A DNA stretch of 64,000 nt from Clostridium sp. 'White wine YQ' (GTDB taxonomy: Bacteria > Bacillota > Clostridia > Clostridiales > Clostridiaceae): NCBI RefSeq assembly GCF_028728205.1, contig NZ_JAQYUU010000009.1:124001-188000 (forward strand). The letters run 5' to 3'. The notes below the pieces were generated by a model. That model saw nothing but the letters and a program-made list of their open reading frames with translations. It did no database searches and was not told where the DNA came from. The translations under genes were made by a program, and so were the position numbers. Numbering within the stretch: position 1 is the first letter of the stretch; every line of letters starts with the position of its first letter. Positions 55,489 through 63,500 of the stretch are shown here, in pieces.

Positions 55489-56259
55489 ATGTTTGCAGAG
55501 GAACGTAGAGAACAAATACTCTTGAAAATTAAAAAGACAGGAAGAGTTCTAGCAAAGGATTTATCCGAGGAGTTTGAGGTGTCAATTGATACAATAAGAA
55601 GAGATCTTACGTACATGGAAGAAAAAGGACTTCTTAAGAGGACTCATGGGGGTGCTGTAACTTTATCGAAGGTTAGAAGGCTACCAATGGATGAGAAGAT
55701 TAGATATAGCGATGGAACGGAACATCAAAATGCTGTAGCAAAAATAGCAGCTAGTTATATAGAAGAAGAGGATACAGTCTTTATTGGAAATGCAAGTATC
55801 CATTTTATAATGCTTAAATATCTTCCAAGAGATAAGGTTTTTACTGTAATTACGAATTCTCTTAGAGTTGCAGAGCGTCTTAAAGATTTCAGTAATATAG
55901 AATCCTATATAGTATGTGGGAAAATAAAAAGTGAAGAAGGAATAGTAGATGCTTTAGCAACTGAATTTGTAAGAAACTTAAGGATAGATAAAGCATTTTT
56001 AACTGGAGGGGGGATTTCAGCAAAGCATGGATTAAGTAGCTCTACTCCAGAAGGTGCAATCTTTCACAAAGCTGTAGCGGGGGTATCTAGAAGGAAGATT
56101 TGTCTAGCAAATTTTGATAAAGTAGGTACTGAGTTTTTTTCAAAAACTCTTGATATAAATGACTTAGATTTAATAATTACTGACTGGGAAGCACCAGATG
56201 AAGAAATAGAAAAATTAAAGCAACAAGAAGTTAAGGTTATAATAGCCAAAGAAATATAA
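55489..56259 (+). CDS. DeoR-family transcriptional regulator
   Basis: The 256-residue protein has an N-terminal DeoR helix-turn-helix (FAEERREQILLKIKKTGRV and SEEFEVSIDTIRRDLTYMEEKGLLKRTHGGA) and a C-terminal sugar-phosphate sensor domain (about 75-230) with VFIGNASIHF, TNS and a TGGGISAKHGLSSS stretch. Such regulators respond to phosphosugars. It starts behind AAAGGGA and leads an apparent operon with two DegT-type aminotransferases 27 bases downstream. Confidence 0.94.
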   Translation: MFAEERREQILLKIKKTGRVLAKDLSEEFEVSIDTIRRDLTYMEEKGLLKRTHGGAVTLSKVRRLPMDEKIRYSDGTEHQNAVAKIAASYIEEEDTVFIGNASIHFIMLKYLPRDKVFTVITNSLRVAERLKDFSNIESYIVCGKIKSEEGIVDALATEFVRNLRIDKAFLTGGGISAKHGLSSSTPEGAIFHKAVAGVSRRKICLANFDKVGTEFFSKTLDINDLDLIITDWEAPDEEIEKLKQQEVKVIIAKEI

Positions 56260-56286
56260 ATTATTGAACAATGAAAGGAGAAAAAA

Positions 56287-57411
56287 ATGAAAGTAGATTT
56301 TTATACATCTAAAAGGGAGTATGACCAAAAAAAAGAGGAGTTTGACAAGGCAATACAAAAGATTATTGAAAAAGGAAACTTTATACTTGGAGAAGAAGTA
56401 AGAGAATTTGAAAAGGCAATCGAGGAGTATACAGGAGCTAAGCATGCTATTGGAGTTGCATCAGGTACAGATGCATTGGTTATTGCAGCTGACATTTTAG
56501 GATTTAAAGATGGAAAAGAAATCATTACATCTCCATTTACGTTTTTAGCATCTGCATCATGTATAACAAAGCACGGAGGAAAGCCAGTTTTTGTTGATAT
56601 AGATGAAGAGACTTTTGGTATAGATGTAAATAAAATTGAAGAAAAGATTAATGAAAATACAGTAGGTATATTACCAATACATCTTTTTGATCAAATGCCT
56701 GACATGGACAAAATAATGGATGTAGCAGAGAAGCATAATCTTAGGGTTCTAGAAGATGCTGCGGAAGCATTTGGTATGAGATGGAAAGGAAATGGAGAAG
56801 AATATAAGCACTCAGGAGCTATAGGTGACTTTGGAGTATTTTCCTTCTTCCCAACTAAAACCCTTGGTGGTTATGGAGATGGAGGAATGATTATAACAAA
56901 TAATGATGAACTTGCTAATCTTGCAAGATGTTACAGAGTACATGGAGCTTCAAAAAAATATCATTATGATTTTATAGGTTATAATTCAAGATTAGACACC
57001 CTTCAAGCATCTATACTATCTGTTAAGCTAAAATATATAGATGATGCAATAAAAAGAAGAAAAGAAATTGCTGAGCTTTATATAGAAAAACTAAAAGATT
57101 GTAAGAAAGTTAGACTTCCAATTACAAAGGGAGATCAAAAACAAGTATATTATGTATTTAATATATTAGCTGAAGACAGAGATGGTCTTGCAGAATATTT
57201 AAAGAAAAACGAAATTGGCTATAGTATCTACTACCCAATACCACTACATCTTCAAGAATCCTTTAAATATTTAGGATATAAAAAGGGAGATTTTCCAGTG
57301 GCAGAAAGAGTTTGTGGTGAAATATTAGCATTACCAATCTATCCTGAGATAACAAATGAAGAAATTGAATATGTTTGTGATACCATTATAAATTTCTACA
57401 AGAATAAATAA
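56287..57411 (+). CDS. DegT/DnrJ/EryC1-family sugar aminotransferase (first of two)
   Basis: PLP enzymes of this family aminate keto-sugars. The 374-residue protein has the N-terminal GNFILGEEVREFE, VASGTDALVIA, VLEDAAEAFG with the PLP-contact Asp, and the Schiff-base Lys in FFPTKTLGGYGDGG. The RLDTLQASIL segment and C-terminal YYPIPLHLQE complete the pattern. Its partner DegT gene begins 21 bases later. There is no neighbouring nucleotide-sugar dehydratase, so the pathway is not evident. Ribosome site AAAGGAG. Confidence 0.94.
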   Translation: MKVDFYTSKREYDQKKEEFDKAIQKIIEKGNFILGEEVREFEKAIEEYTGAKHAIGVASGTDALVIAADILGFKDGKEIITSPFTFLASASCITKHGGKPVFVDIDEETFGIDVNKIEEKINENTVGILPIHLFDQMPDMDKIMDVAEKHNLRVLEDAAEAFGMRWKGNGEEYKHSGAIGDFGVFSFFPTKTLGGYGDGGMIITNNDELANLARCYRVHGASKKYHYDFIGYNSRLDTLQASILSVKLKYIDDAIKRRKEIAELYIEKLKDCKKVRLPITKGDQKQVYYVFNILAEDRDGLAEYLKKNEIGYSIYYPIPLHLQESFKYLGYKKGDFPVAERVCGEILALPIYPEITNEEIEYVCDTIINFYKNK

Positions 57412-57432
57412 TTGTGAAAGAAGGATAAGAAT

Positions 57433-58614
57433 ATGATAAATAAGAAAATACCTTTTTCCCCTCCAGATATAACAGATTTAGAAATTCAATCTGTTGTAGA
57501 AGTATTAAAGAGTGGATGGATTACATCAGGACCTAAGGTACAAGAATTTGAGCAGAAAGTAGCAAAGTATTCTGATGCAAACTATTCTGTTGCATTAAAT
57601 AGTGCAACAGCAGGTTTAGAATTAATTCTAAAGGTTTTAAATCTAGGTGCAGGAGATGAAGTAATAACAACTCCATATACTTATGCAGCAACCTCCAATG
57701 TTTTAATTCATAGAGGAATAAAGCCTGTATTTGTAGATGTTAAAAAGGATAGTTTCTTAATAGATATAGATAAAATAAATGATGCAATAACTCCAAAGAC
57801 AAAAGCAATAATGACTGTTGATATTGGAGGAATGCCAGTAGACTATGATTCAGTTAGAGAAGTTATAAAAGTTAAAAATCGAGAAGACATAGTACTTATT
57901 TCAGATTCAGCTCATTCTTTTGGAGCAAAGTACAAAGGGAAAAGAGTTGGAGGTCAAATGGATTTTCATGTTTTCTCCTATCATGCTGTAAAAAATCTTA
58001 CTACAGCTGAGGGTGGATCAATAACCTATAATGACAATAATTTTCATGGAAAACCAGATTTATTTAAAGAGTTTAAGTATACTGCACTTCAAGGTCAAAC
58101 AAAGGATGCTTTATCAAAAATGCAGGCTGGAGCATGGAAATATGATATATTAACAGATGGGTTAAAATGCAATATGACTGATATCATGGCTGCAATAGGT
58201 TTGGCTCAACTAAAGCGATATGATGAAATGACAGAAAAGAGAAAAGCTTTATTTAATGTATATGATAATATATTAAGTGAAAAGGAATGGGCGATTACTC
58301 CTGTAGCAAGCGATGATATTTCGGAAAGCTGCTATCATATATATACATTAAGAATAAAGGGATTTAAAGAAGAACAAAGAGATAGAGTAATTCAAGATAT
58401 GGGAGAGAAAGATATAGCTACAAATGTTCATTTCATTCCACTTCCTATGCTTACTTTATATAAAAATCTAGGATATGATATTAAGGATTACCCTAATGCA
58501 TATGCTCAATATGAAAATGAGATAACTTTGCCGTTATATTCAACATTATCATTGGAAGATGCTGAATATGTAGTAAAGGAATTAATAGAATCAATAGAAA
58601 AAGAATTTAAATAG
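57433..58614 (+). CDS. DegT/DnrJ/EryC1-family sugar aminotransferase (second of two)
   Basis: This 393-residue member has KSGWITSGPKVQEFE, SATAGLELIL, ISDSAHSFGAKY with the PLP-contact Asp, and the Schiff-base Lys in FSYHAVKNLTTAEGG, typical of the ArnB/PseC-like subgroup. It is clearly different from the neighbour (active-site loop HAVKN versus FPTKT). Two distinct DegT enzymes in tandem suggest a diamino-sugar or two-step transamination route, or a heteromer. The intermediate steps must be encoded elsewhere. Confidence 0.94.
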   Translation: MINKKIPFSPPDITDLEIQSVVEVLKSGWITSGPKVQEFEQKVAKYSDANYSVALNSATAGLELILKVLNLGAGDEVITTPYTYAATSNVLIHRGIKPVFVDVKKDSFLIDIDKINDAITPKTKAIMTVDIGGMPVDYDSVREVIKVKNREDIVLISDSAHSFGAKYKGKRVGGQMDFHVFSYHAVKNLTTAEGGSITYNDNNFHGKPDLFKEFKYTALQGQTKDALSKMQAGAWKYDILTDGLKCNMTDIMAAIGLAQLKRYDEMTEKRKALFNVYDNILSEKEWAITPVASDDISESCYHIYTLRIKGFKEEQRDRVIQDMGEKDIATNVHFIPLPMLTLYKNLGYDIKDYPNAYAQYENEITLPLYSTLSLEDAEYVVKELIESIEKEFK

Positions 58615-58625
58615 ATACAAGTTTA

Positions 58626-58667
58626 AATGAGCTGTTTCAAATTTATAATTTGAAACAGCTCATTTTA
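58626..58667. terminator. Bidirectional terminator after the aminotransferases
   Basis: TGAGCTGTTTCAAAT pairs with ATTTGAAACAGCTCA, flanked by A/T-rich arms between convergent genes. Confidence 0.92.
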
Positions 58668-59249
58668 TTACATAGTTGTTGAATTAGCTGTGGCTGATTG
58701 AAGAAGGTTTATAAGTGTATCCATATCAGTACTCAATTTTTTTAATCCATCTGTTCTTGTATTTTGAATATTAATAACGTTATCTAATTGAGTTAGGGCA
58801 TCTTGAAAATTCTTGTTTTTAATATCATCCTTGGCAGTAGTAAAAGCTGTTTTAATAGTACCTTTAGTATCAGCTAAAGAAGAAACGTCACTATTTATTG
58901 TTTTTAACGCTGCATCAATTTTAGCTAAGTCATCAGAAGATAGCTTCTTTTTGTTTTGTCTTATATCTTTAGTAAGACCTTTGGCAGTGGTTCTTTTTTC
59001 TTTAATCTCATTTCTAAGAGCTTGATTAGTTGAATGGTTTTGCTTTATAGTATCCTTCTTTTGTGTAATAGTAGGTTTGTATTGTTGCCATTCACTTTTA
59101 GTTTCTAAATTTTGTTGTTGTTTTAGTAGACCTGAGCCAAACTGTCTTGTTGCATTAGTGTTAGCTTCTTCTGCACTTGCAGAAATTGCAGGAATTAAGC
59201 AAGTAATAGCTAACGCTGAGGCAAGAACTTTTAACTTTAAATTTTTCAT
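58668..59249 (-). CDS. Secreted helical protein, unknown
   Basis: The 193-residue protein has a signal peptide (MKNLKLKVLASALAITCLIP, cleavage near SASA), then a Lys/Gln/Asp-rich, probably helical mature part with coiled-coil character (two long helices around KKDTIKQNH and KLSSDDLAKIDAALKTINSD). No Cys occurs after the signal. Ribosome site AGGAGATG. It starts 11 bases after the lipoprotein gene, so the pair forms an operon divergent from a two-component system. I do not recognise a named family. Confidence 0.75.
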   Translation of the reverse strand: MKNLKLKVLASALAITCLIPAISASAEEANTNATRQFGSGLLKQQQNLETKSEWQQYKPTITQKKDTIKQNHSTNQALRNEIKEKRTTAKGLTKDIRQNKKKLSSDDLAKIDAALKTINSDVSSLADTKGTIKTAFTTAKDDIKNKNFQDALTQLDNVINIQNTRTDGLKKLSTDMDTLINLLQSATANSTTM

Positions 59250-59260
59250 AATAACATCTC

Positions 59261-59539
59261 CTATTTTAAATTATTTATTAGTGAATCAGTCTCATTTACA
59301 TCATTGCTATCATCTAAGCTATTTAAGGTGTTATCCAATTTATCTAATTTGCTATCTATGTTATTAATTGATGTATTTGAATTGTCGTTACTAGCACTTT
59401 TAGTATTAGGATTGGAGGTAGATGAAGCCTCTGAATTTTTATTTGCTTGTTTATTAACAGCTTCGTGCTTTCTTCCACAGCCGGTAAGAATGACAAAGGT
59501 AAAAAGTATTAAAATAACTAGGGTGGTGAATTTCTTCAT
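59261..59539 (-). CDS. Small lipoprotein, unknown
   Basis: The 92-residue protein has a signal segment ending in the lipobox LTGC, then a Ser/Asn/Lys-rich disordered linker and a short acidic heptad-like C-terminus (IDSKLDKLDNTLNSLDDS). Ribosome site GGAGG lies before the ATG. It is the first gene of a two-gene operon with the secreted helical protein. Both are divergent from and adjacent to a two-component system, suggesting a surface or sensing function under its control; this is inference. Confidence 0.75.
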   Translation of the reverse strand: MKKFTTLVILILFTFVILTGCGRKHEAVNKQANKNSEASSTSNPNTKSASNDNSNTSINNIDSKLDKLDNTLNSLDDSNDVNETDSLINNLK

Positions 59540-59685
59540 ATGTTTAACCTCCTTTTAAAATTAATATTTATTTAGTTTTGTTGCTTACAAATATAGTTTA
59601 TCAAGTAACCTTAGGCTGAATCTCCGAGAAATTGTGGCAAAATTAAGGCAAAGCTTAAGAGAATATGTGAATAAAAAAGTTAGTA

Positions 59686-59694
59686 TGCTATAAT
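59686..59694 (+). promoter_or_regulatory. Extended -10 promoter of the two-component operon
   Basis: TGCTATAAT is a perfect extended -10 (TGnTATAAT) 28 bases before the response regulator ATG. No good -35 is seen, as is usual for this promoter type. Confidence 0.7.
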
Positions 59695-59721
59695 CAAACT
59701 AAAATATAAGGCGGTAAATTT

Positions 59722-60414
59722 ATGGATAATAAACTTATATATATAGCGGATGATGAGGTAAAGATACAAGAGATAATCAGGATGTTCTTAAAGAAAGAAG
59801 GATATGAAGTAGAGACATTTTCTGAAGGAAGAAGTCTTTTAGAAAAATTTAAACAGTTTCCAGCAGATATGCTTATAATTGATGTAATGATGCCAGGTAT
59901 CGATGGTCTAGCTTTATGTTCTGAAATAAGAAAAGAAAGCAACGTACCTATAATTATAATTTCAGCAAAGGATAGTGAGTCAGATAAAATTGCAGGATTG
60001 ATGCTAGGAAGTGATGATTATATGACTAAACCTTTTAGTCCAGTTGAGCTGGTACTAAGGGTGAAGAGTATTTTCAGAAGAATGGAGCAGGAAAAGACAA
60101 ATAAAGAAAGTAAGTCAGTGGTTAATATTTCTGATGTTGAGATATTTACGGAAGGAAGATATGCTCTTTGTCATGGACAAGATTTAAAGTTAACTTCTAT
60201 GGAATTCAATTTATTATTGTATTTAGCTAAAAATATAAATAAGGGAGTAAGTAGAGAGGAACTATTAAATAAGATATGGGGATTTGATAGTGAAGTAGAT
60301 ACAAGAGCAACTGACGATATGATAAAGAGGATCAGAAAAAAACTATCCAATGTAAATTCAAATTTAAAGATAGAAACTCTTTGGGGATTTGGTTTTATAA
60401 TAGCTAATAAATAG
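59722..60414 (+). CDS. OmpR-family response regulator
   Basis: The 230-residue protein has a receiver domain with acidic residues in IADDEVK, phospho-Asp in LIIDVMMPG, Ser in IISAKDS and Lys in MTKPF, then a winged-helix DNA-binding domain (about 130-230) with ELLNKIWGFDSEVDTRATDDMIKRIRKKL. Ribosome site AAGGCGG. The kinase gene follows 15 bases after. The divergent lipoprotein/secreted pair is the obvious candidate target. Confidence 0.95.
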   Translation: MDNKLIYIADDEVKIQEIIRMFLKKEGYEVETFSEGRSLLEKFKQFPADMLIIDVMMPGIDGLALCSEIRKESNVPIIIISAKDSESDKIAGLMLGSDDYMTKPFSPVELVLRVKSIFRRMEQEKTNKESKSVVNISDVEIFTEGRYALCHGQDLKLTSMEFNLLLYLAKNINKGVSREELLNKIWGFDSEVDTRATDDMIKRIRKKLSNVNSNLKIETLWGFGFIIANK

Positions 60415-60429
60415 TGAGAAGGGTATTTT

Positions 60430-61872
60430 ATGAAGAAGAAATATAAAACATCAATACAGAAAAGAATATTTTTATCCCATATTATTATTGTAGGTGTTGC
60501 ACTTTTACTCACAATGATAATTTTTGATGTCTGCCTTAGTTTATACGTAAGGAGAGAAATTAAATCACAAATTATTACGTCAGGACAAATGCTTGCTAAG
60601 ACGATAGAAGAAGAAAATAAAAGTGGAATAGATGTAGCTGAAAAATATAAAAATTCTAATGAGTTTAATAAGAGTTTAATTCAAATGAATAAAACAATAA
60701 AACAATCCCAAGCACTTTTAGATATAAACTATGTGTTATTAGGAAAAAATGAAGATATTATATATCCGCCAAATGAAAATAAACAAGAGTATAATTTTAT
60801 AGAAAAAAATTTAATGAAAGTTGTAAACAGAAGAATTACATTATCCAGTCTTAATAACAACACTACAATTAATTTCAAAATATCAGGGAATAGATACATT
60901 TTAGGAGCATTTAACTTAAACTTGAAGGGAAATAAAGGTGGATATCTTATTGTATATTCAGATTTAGCTAAAAGCAGAAGACTTACTATGGTTGTTAATA
61001 TTATGTTGTTTTTAATATTACTTGCTGCGGCAGTAATTGCATCGATTATTTCTAATAATGTTTCAGAAAAAATATCAAAGCCAATATATGAATTAGTGAA
61101 TTATGCAAAAAAAATTGGAGATAGAGAATATAATATTAAGTTTAAAAAGCAAAATGATGATGAAATTGGCAAACTAGTAGATAGTATGGAACTTATGACA
61201 AAAAAGCTGGCAGCTTATGATGATACTATGAAGACTTTTATGCAAAATGCATCACATGAACTTCGAACTCCGCTTATGTCAATACAAGGATATGCAGAGG
61301 GAATAAAATATGGAGTTGTAGATGAACAGGATAAGGCAATTGAAATAATTATAGATGAAAGTAAAAGACTATCAGAATTAGTTGAGAAATTACTATACTT
61401 ATCAAAAATTGATGCTATGCAAGATGAGTTCAAGTTTGAGAAAGTAAATGTTGAAGAGATAATCAGAACCTGTATAGATAGAATAAATGGAATTGCAGTT
61501 AAAGAAGGAAAAACAATTAGTCTTTCTTCAAATATAGGAGACGTAATGATAATGGCAGATGAGGATAAACTTACACGAGCAATGTTAAATATACTTGGAA
61601 ATTGTCTTAGATATGCTAAGAAGAATATAAATGTTTCCTTGAAGAAGAATGAGTCCAATATTGAAATTTTAGTCAAAGATGATGGTCCTGGATTTGACAG
61701 TAAGGACATAAATAATATATTTGATAGGTTCTATAAAGGTAAAGGTGGAAACTATGGATTGGGATTAGCAATAACTAAAAGTATTATCTCAAGACATGGG
61801 GGAACTATAGTTGCTAAGAATGATGTTAATAAAGGAGCTTGCTACCTTGTTAATTTAAAAGATAATTTATAA
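60430..61872 (+). CDS. Sensor histidine kinase
   Basis: The 480-residue kinase has TM1 at about 12-38, an outer sensor region (about 40-180), TM2 at about 182-208, HAMP, HisKA with phospho-His in NASHELRTPLMS, and HATPase with N box (LNILGNCLRYA), G1 (KDDGPGFD) and G2 (GNYGLGLAI). It lacks PAS or GAF domains. It pairs with the response regulator just upstream. The ligand is unknown; the outer domain has no Cys and is charged. Confidence 0.95.
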   Translation: MKKKYKTSIQKRIFLSHIIIVGVALLLTMIIFDVCLSLYVRREIKSQIITSGQMLAKTIEEENKSGIDVAEKYKNSNEFNKSLIQMNKTIKQSQALLDINYVLLGKNEDIIYPPNENKQEYNFIEKNLMKVVNRRITLSSLNNNTTINFKISGNRYILGAFNLNLKGNKGGYLIVYSDLAKSRRLTMVVNIMLFLILLAAAVIASIISNNVSEKISKPIYELVNYAKKIGDREYNIKFKKQNDDEIGKLVDSMELMTKKLAAYDDTMKTFMQNASHELRTPLMSIQGYAEGIKYGVVDEQDKAIEIIIDESKRLSELVEKLLYLSKIDAMQDEFKFEKVNVEEIIRTCIDRINGIAVKEGKTISLSSNIGDVMIMADEDKLTRAMLNILGNCLRYAKKNINVSLKKNESNIEILVKDDGPGFDSKDINNIFDRFYKGKGGNYGLGLAITKSIISRHGGTIVAKNDVNKGACYLVNLKDNL

Positions 61873-61936
61873 ATTTCAATAAATTTATTTTAGTGGTAAT
61901 ATTATTATGTAGAATAAAATAATTGGAGATATAAAT

Positions 61937-62626
61937 ATGAGGAAAATTACTATAGATGAGTTAAAAGCACAAGAAGTTTTTAAAACTCTAAAAAAAGAAA
62001 CATTAGATGCTTTAGTAAATAATATAGTTGTAACAAGCTTTGAAAAGAATTCCCATGTTTTTAGGGATAAAGAAAAAGTTGATACAGTATACATAGTTTT
62101 GAGTGGAAAGTTTTCTTTATATAAACTTGGGGAAAATTCTAATAAGAAAATAATATATATATTAGGTGCGGGGAAAATATTAAATGATGTTATTTTAGAT
62201 AACCTTGCAGCATCTATTAACTGTGAAGCCTTTGAAGCAGGAGAGCTTATAGCTATAAAGAAATCAGAACTACTTGATATTATGAGTAGAGACTTTGAAT
62301 TAACGAAAATAATAGTTAATTCTTTGACAATAAAAGTCAGAAGATTGTATAGACAATTAAAGAATACAACACCTCTAAAAATTGAAAAAAGAGTGGCTGC
62401 AAAGCTATGGAAGTTATGTAAAGACTATGGAGTAGATTATGATGATGGGGCTCTTATAGATATGAGAATAACTGTAACATACCTAGCAGATATGTTTGGA
62501 AGTCAGAGAGAAACTATATCGAGAGCTTTAAAACAGCTTGAGGAATTGAACCTAATAGAAATGAGAGAAAAGAAGATATTCATTATTAATAAAGAAAAGC
62601 TTTTGAAATATTTTAAAGGACTGTGA
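61937..62626 (+). CDS. Crp/Fnr-family regulator
   Basis: The 229-residue protein has a cyclic-nucleotide-binding fold (about 15-130), a dimer helix, and a C-terminal winged helix-turn-helix (about 170-225) whose recognition helix SQRETISRALKQL carries R-E-x-x-x-R as in E. coli CRP, which reads TGTGA. It lacks the N-terminal Cys cluster of FNR. A TGTGA-N6-TCACA site overlaps the gene's own stop and terminator, ahead of the FNT and asr genes; so it probably activates them. The effector is unknown. Ribosome site TTGGAGA. Confidence 0.93.
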   Translation: MRKITIDELKAQEVFKTLKKETLDALVNNIVVTSFEKNSHVFRDKEKVDTVYIVLSGKFSLYKLGENSNKKIIYILGAGKILNDVILDNLAASINCEAFEAGELIAIKKSELLDIMSRDFELTKIIVNSLTIKVRRLYRQLKNTTPLKIEKRVAAKLWKLCKDYGVDYDDGALIDMRITVTYLADMFGSQRETISRALKQLEELNLIEMREKKIFIINKEKLLKYFKGL

Positions 62627-62651
62627 TTATTATCACAGTCCTTTGTTTTAC
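62615..62651 (+). terminator. Terminator of the Crp/Fnr gene
   Basis: AAAGGACTGTGA pairs perfectly with TCACAGTCCTTT around a 6-base loop, followed by GTTTTA. The left arm overlaps the last codons and stop of the gene. The hairpin contains the TGTGA-N6-TCACA site listed next. Confidence 0.85.
62622..62637. promoter_or_regulatory. Perfect CRP-type operator TGTGA-N6-TCACA
   Basis: The site is centred between 62629 and 62630. A TATAAT -10 lies at 62660-62665, so the start would be near 62672, putting the centre near -42, the class II activator position. No -35 hexamer is at the right place, consistent with activator dependence. The upstream regulator has the matching recognition-helix residues. 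Confidence 0.78.
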
Positions 62652-62695
62652 GGTTAATTTATAATAAATTCATAGAAAAAGGAGGAGTTGTTGTC

Positions 62696-63463
62696 ATGTT
62701 TAGTGAAGAAATTAACAAAGTAAGCGAGGCTGCAAAAGCAAAGATAGGCTTACTAAACAAGAATAAGCTTGGATACTTGCTGTCGGCAATGTTTGCTGGA
62801 TTGTATGTGGGGCTAGGAATAATGCTTATATTCACAATTGGAGGACTATTGTCATCTGCAAATTCCCCAGCAACTAAAATTGTTATGGGACTAGGTTTCG
62901 GTGTAGCACTTAGTTTAGTAATTTTTGCTGGCTCAGAGTTGTTTACAGGAAATAATTTTGTAATGACTGTTGGAATATTAAAAGGGAAAACTTCAGTTTT
63001 AGATGCAATTAAAATTTGGATTTTTAGTTTTGTTGGAAATCTGATTGGATCAGTATTAGGAGGATATCTTTATTATGCCACGGGGCTAGGTAAAGCAGCA
63101 GTTGGAGAATTTATTGTTAAGACTGCAGCGACAAAGATGGGACTTCCTATTCATGAACTAATAACTAGAGGGATATTTTGTAACATATTAGTTTGTCTTG
63201 CGGTTTGGTGTACTTACAGAATGAAAGAAGAAACTGGTAAGCTTATTATGATTTTTTGGTGTCTTTTTGCATTTATAACTTCTGGATTTGAACACAGTAT
63301 CGCAAATATGACATTGCTATCTATCAGTCTATTTATACCTCATACTGCAGCAGTTAGTATAGGGGGCTTTATATATAATATAGGATTTGTAACATTAGGT
63401 AATTTTATCGGAGGAGCTTTATTTTTAGCAATACCATATTACCTTATTTCAAAAGATAAGTAA
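62696..63463 (+). CDS. FNT-family anion channel, candidate hydrosulfide channel
   Basis: The 255-residue protein has six hydrophobic segments and FNT marks: GLYVGLGIM early, AGSELFTGNNFVM around residue 80, and IGNLIGSVLGGYLYY. The formate/nitrite transporter family includes FocA, NirC and the hydrosulfide channel (HSC) of Clostridioides difficile, which is linked to asrABC. Here asrA begins 37 bases after the gene, so export of sulfide made by sulfite reduction is the best guess. Ribosome site AAAGGAGGAG. Whether selectivity is HS-, formate or nitrite cannot be read directly. Confidence 0.9.
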   Translation: MFSEEINKVSEAAKAKIGLLNKNKLGYLLSAMFAGLYVGLGIMLIFTIGGLLSSANSPATKIVMGLGFGVALSLVIFAGSELFTGNNFVMTVGILKGKTSVLDAIKIWIFSFVGNLIGSVLGGYLYYATGLGKAAVGEFIVKTAATKMGLPIHELITRGIFCNILVCLAVWCTYRMKEETGKLIMIFWCLFAFITSGFEHSIANMTLLSISLFIPHTAAVSIGGFIYNIGFVTLGNFIGGALFLAIPYYLISKDK

Positions 63464-63500
63464 GATATTATGCATAAAAAAATATTAAGAGGTGTAAGTT

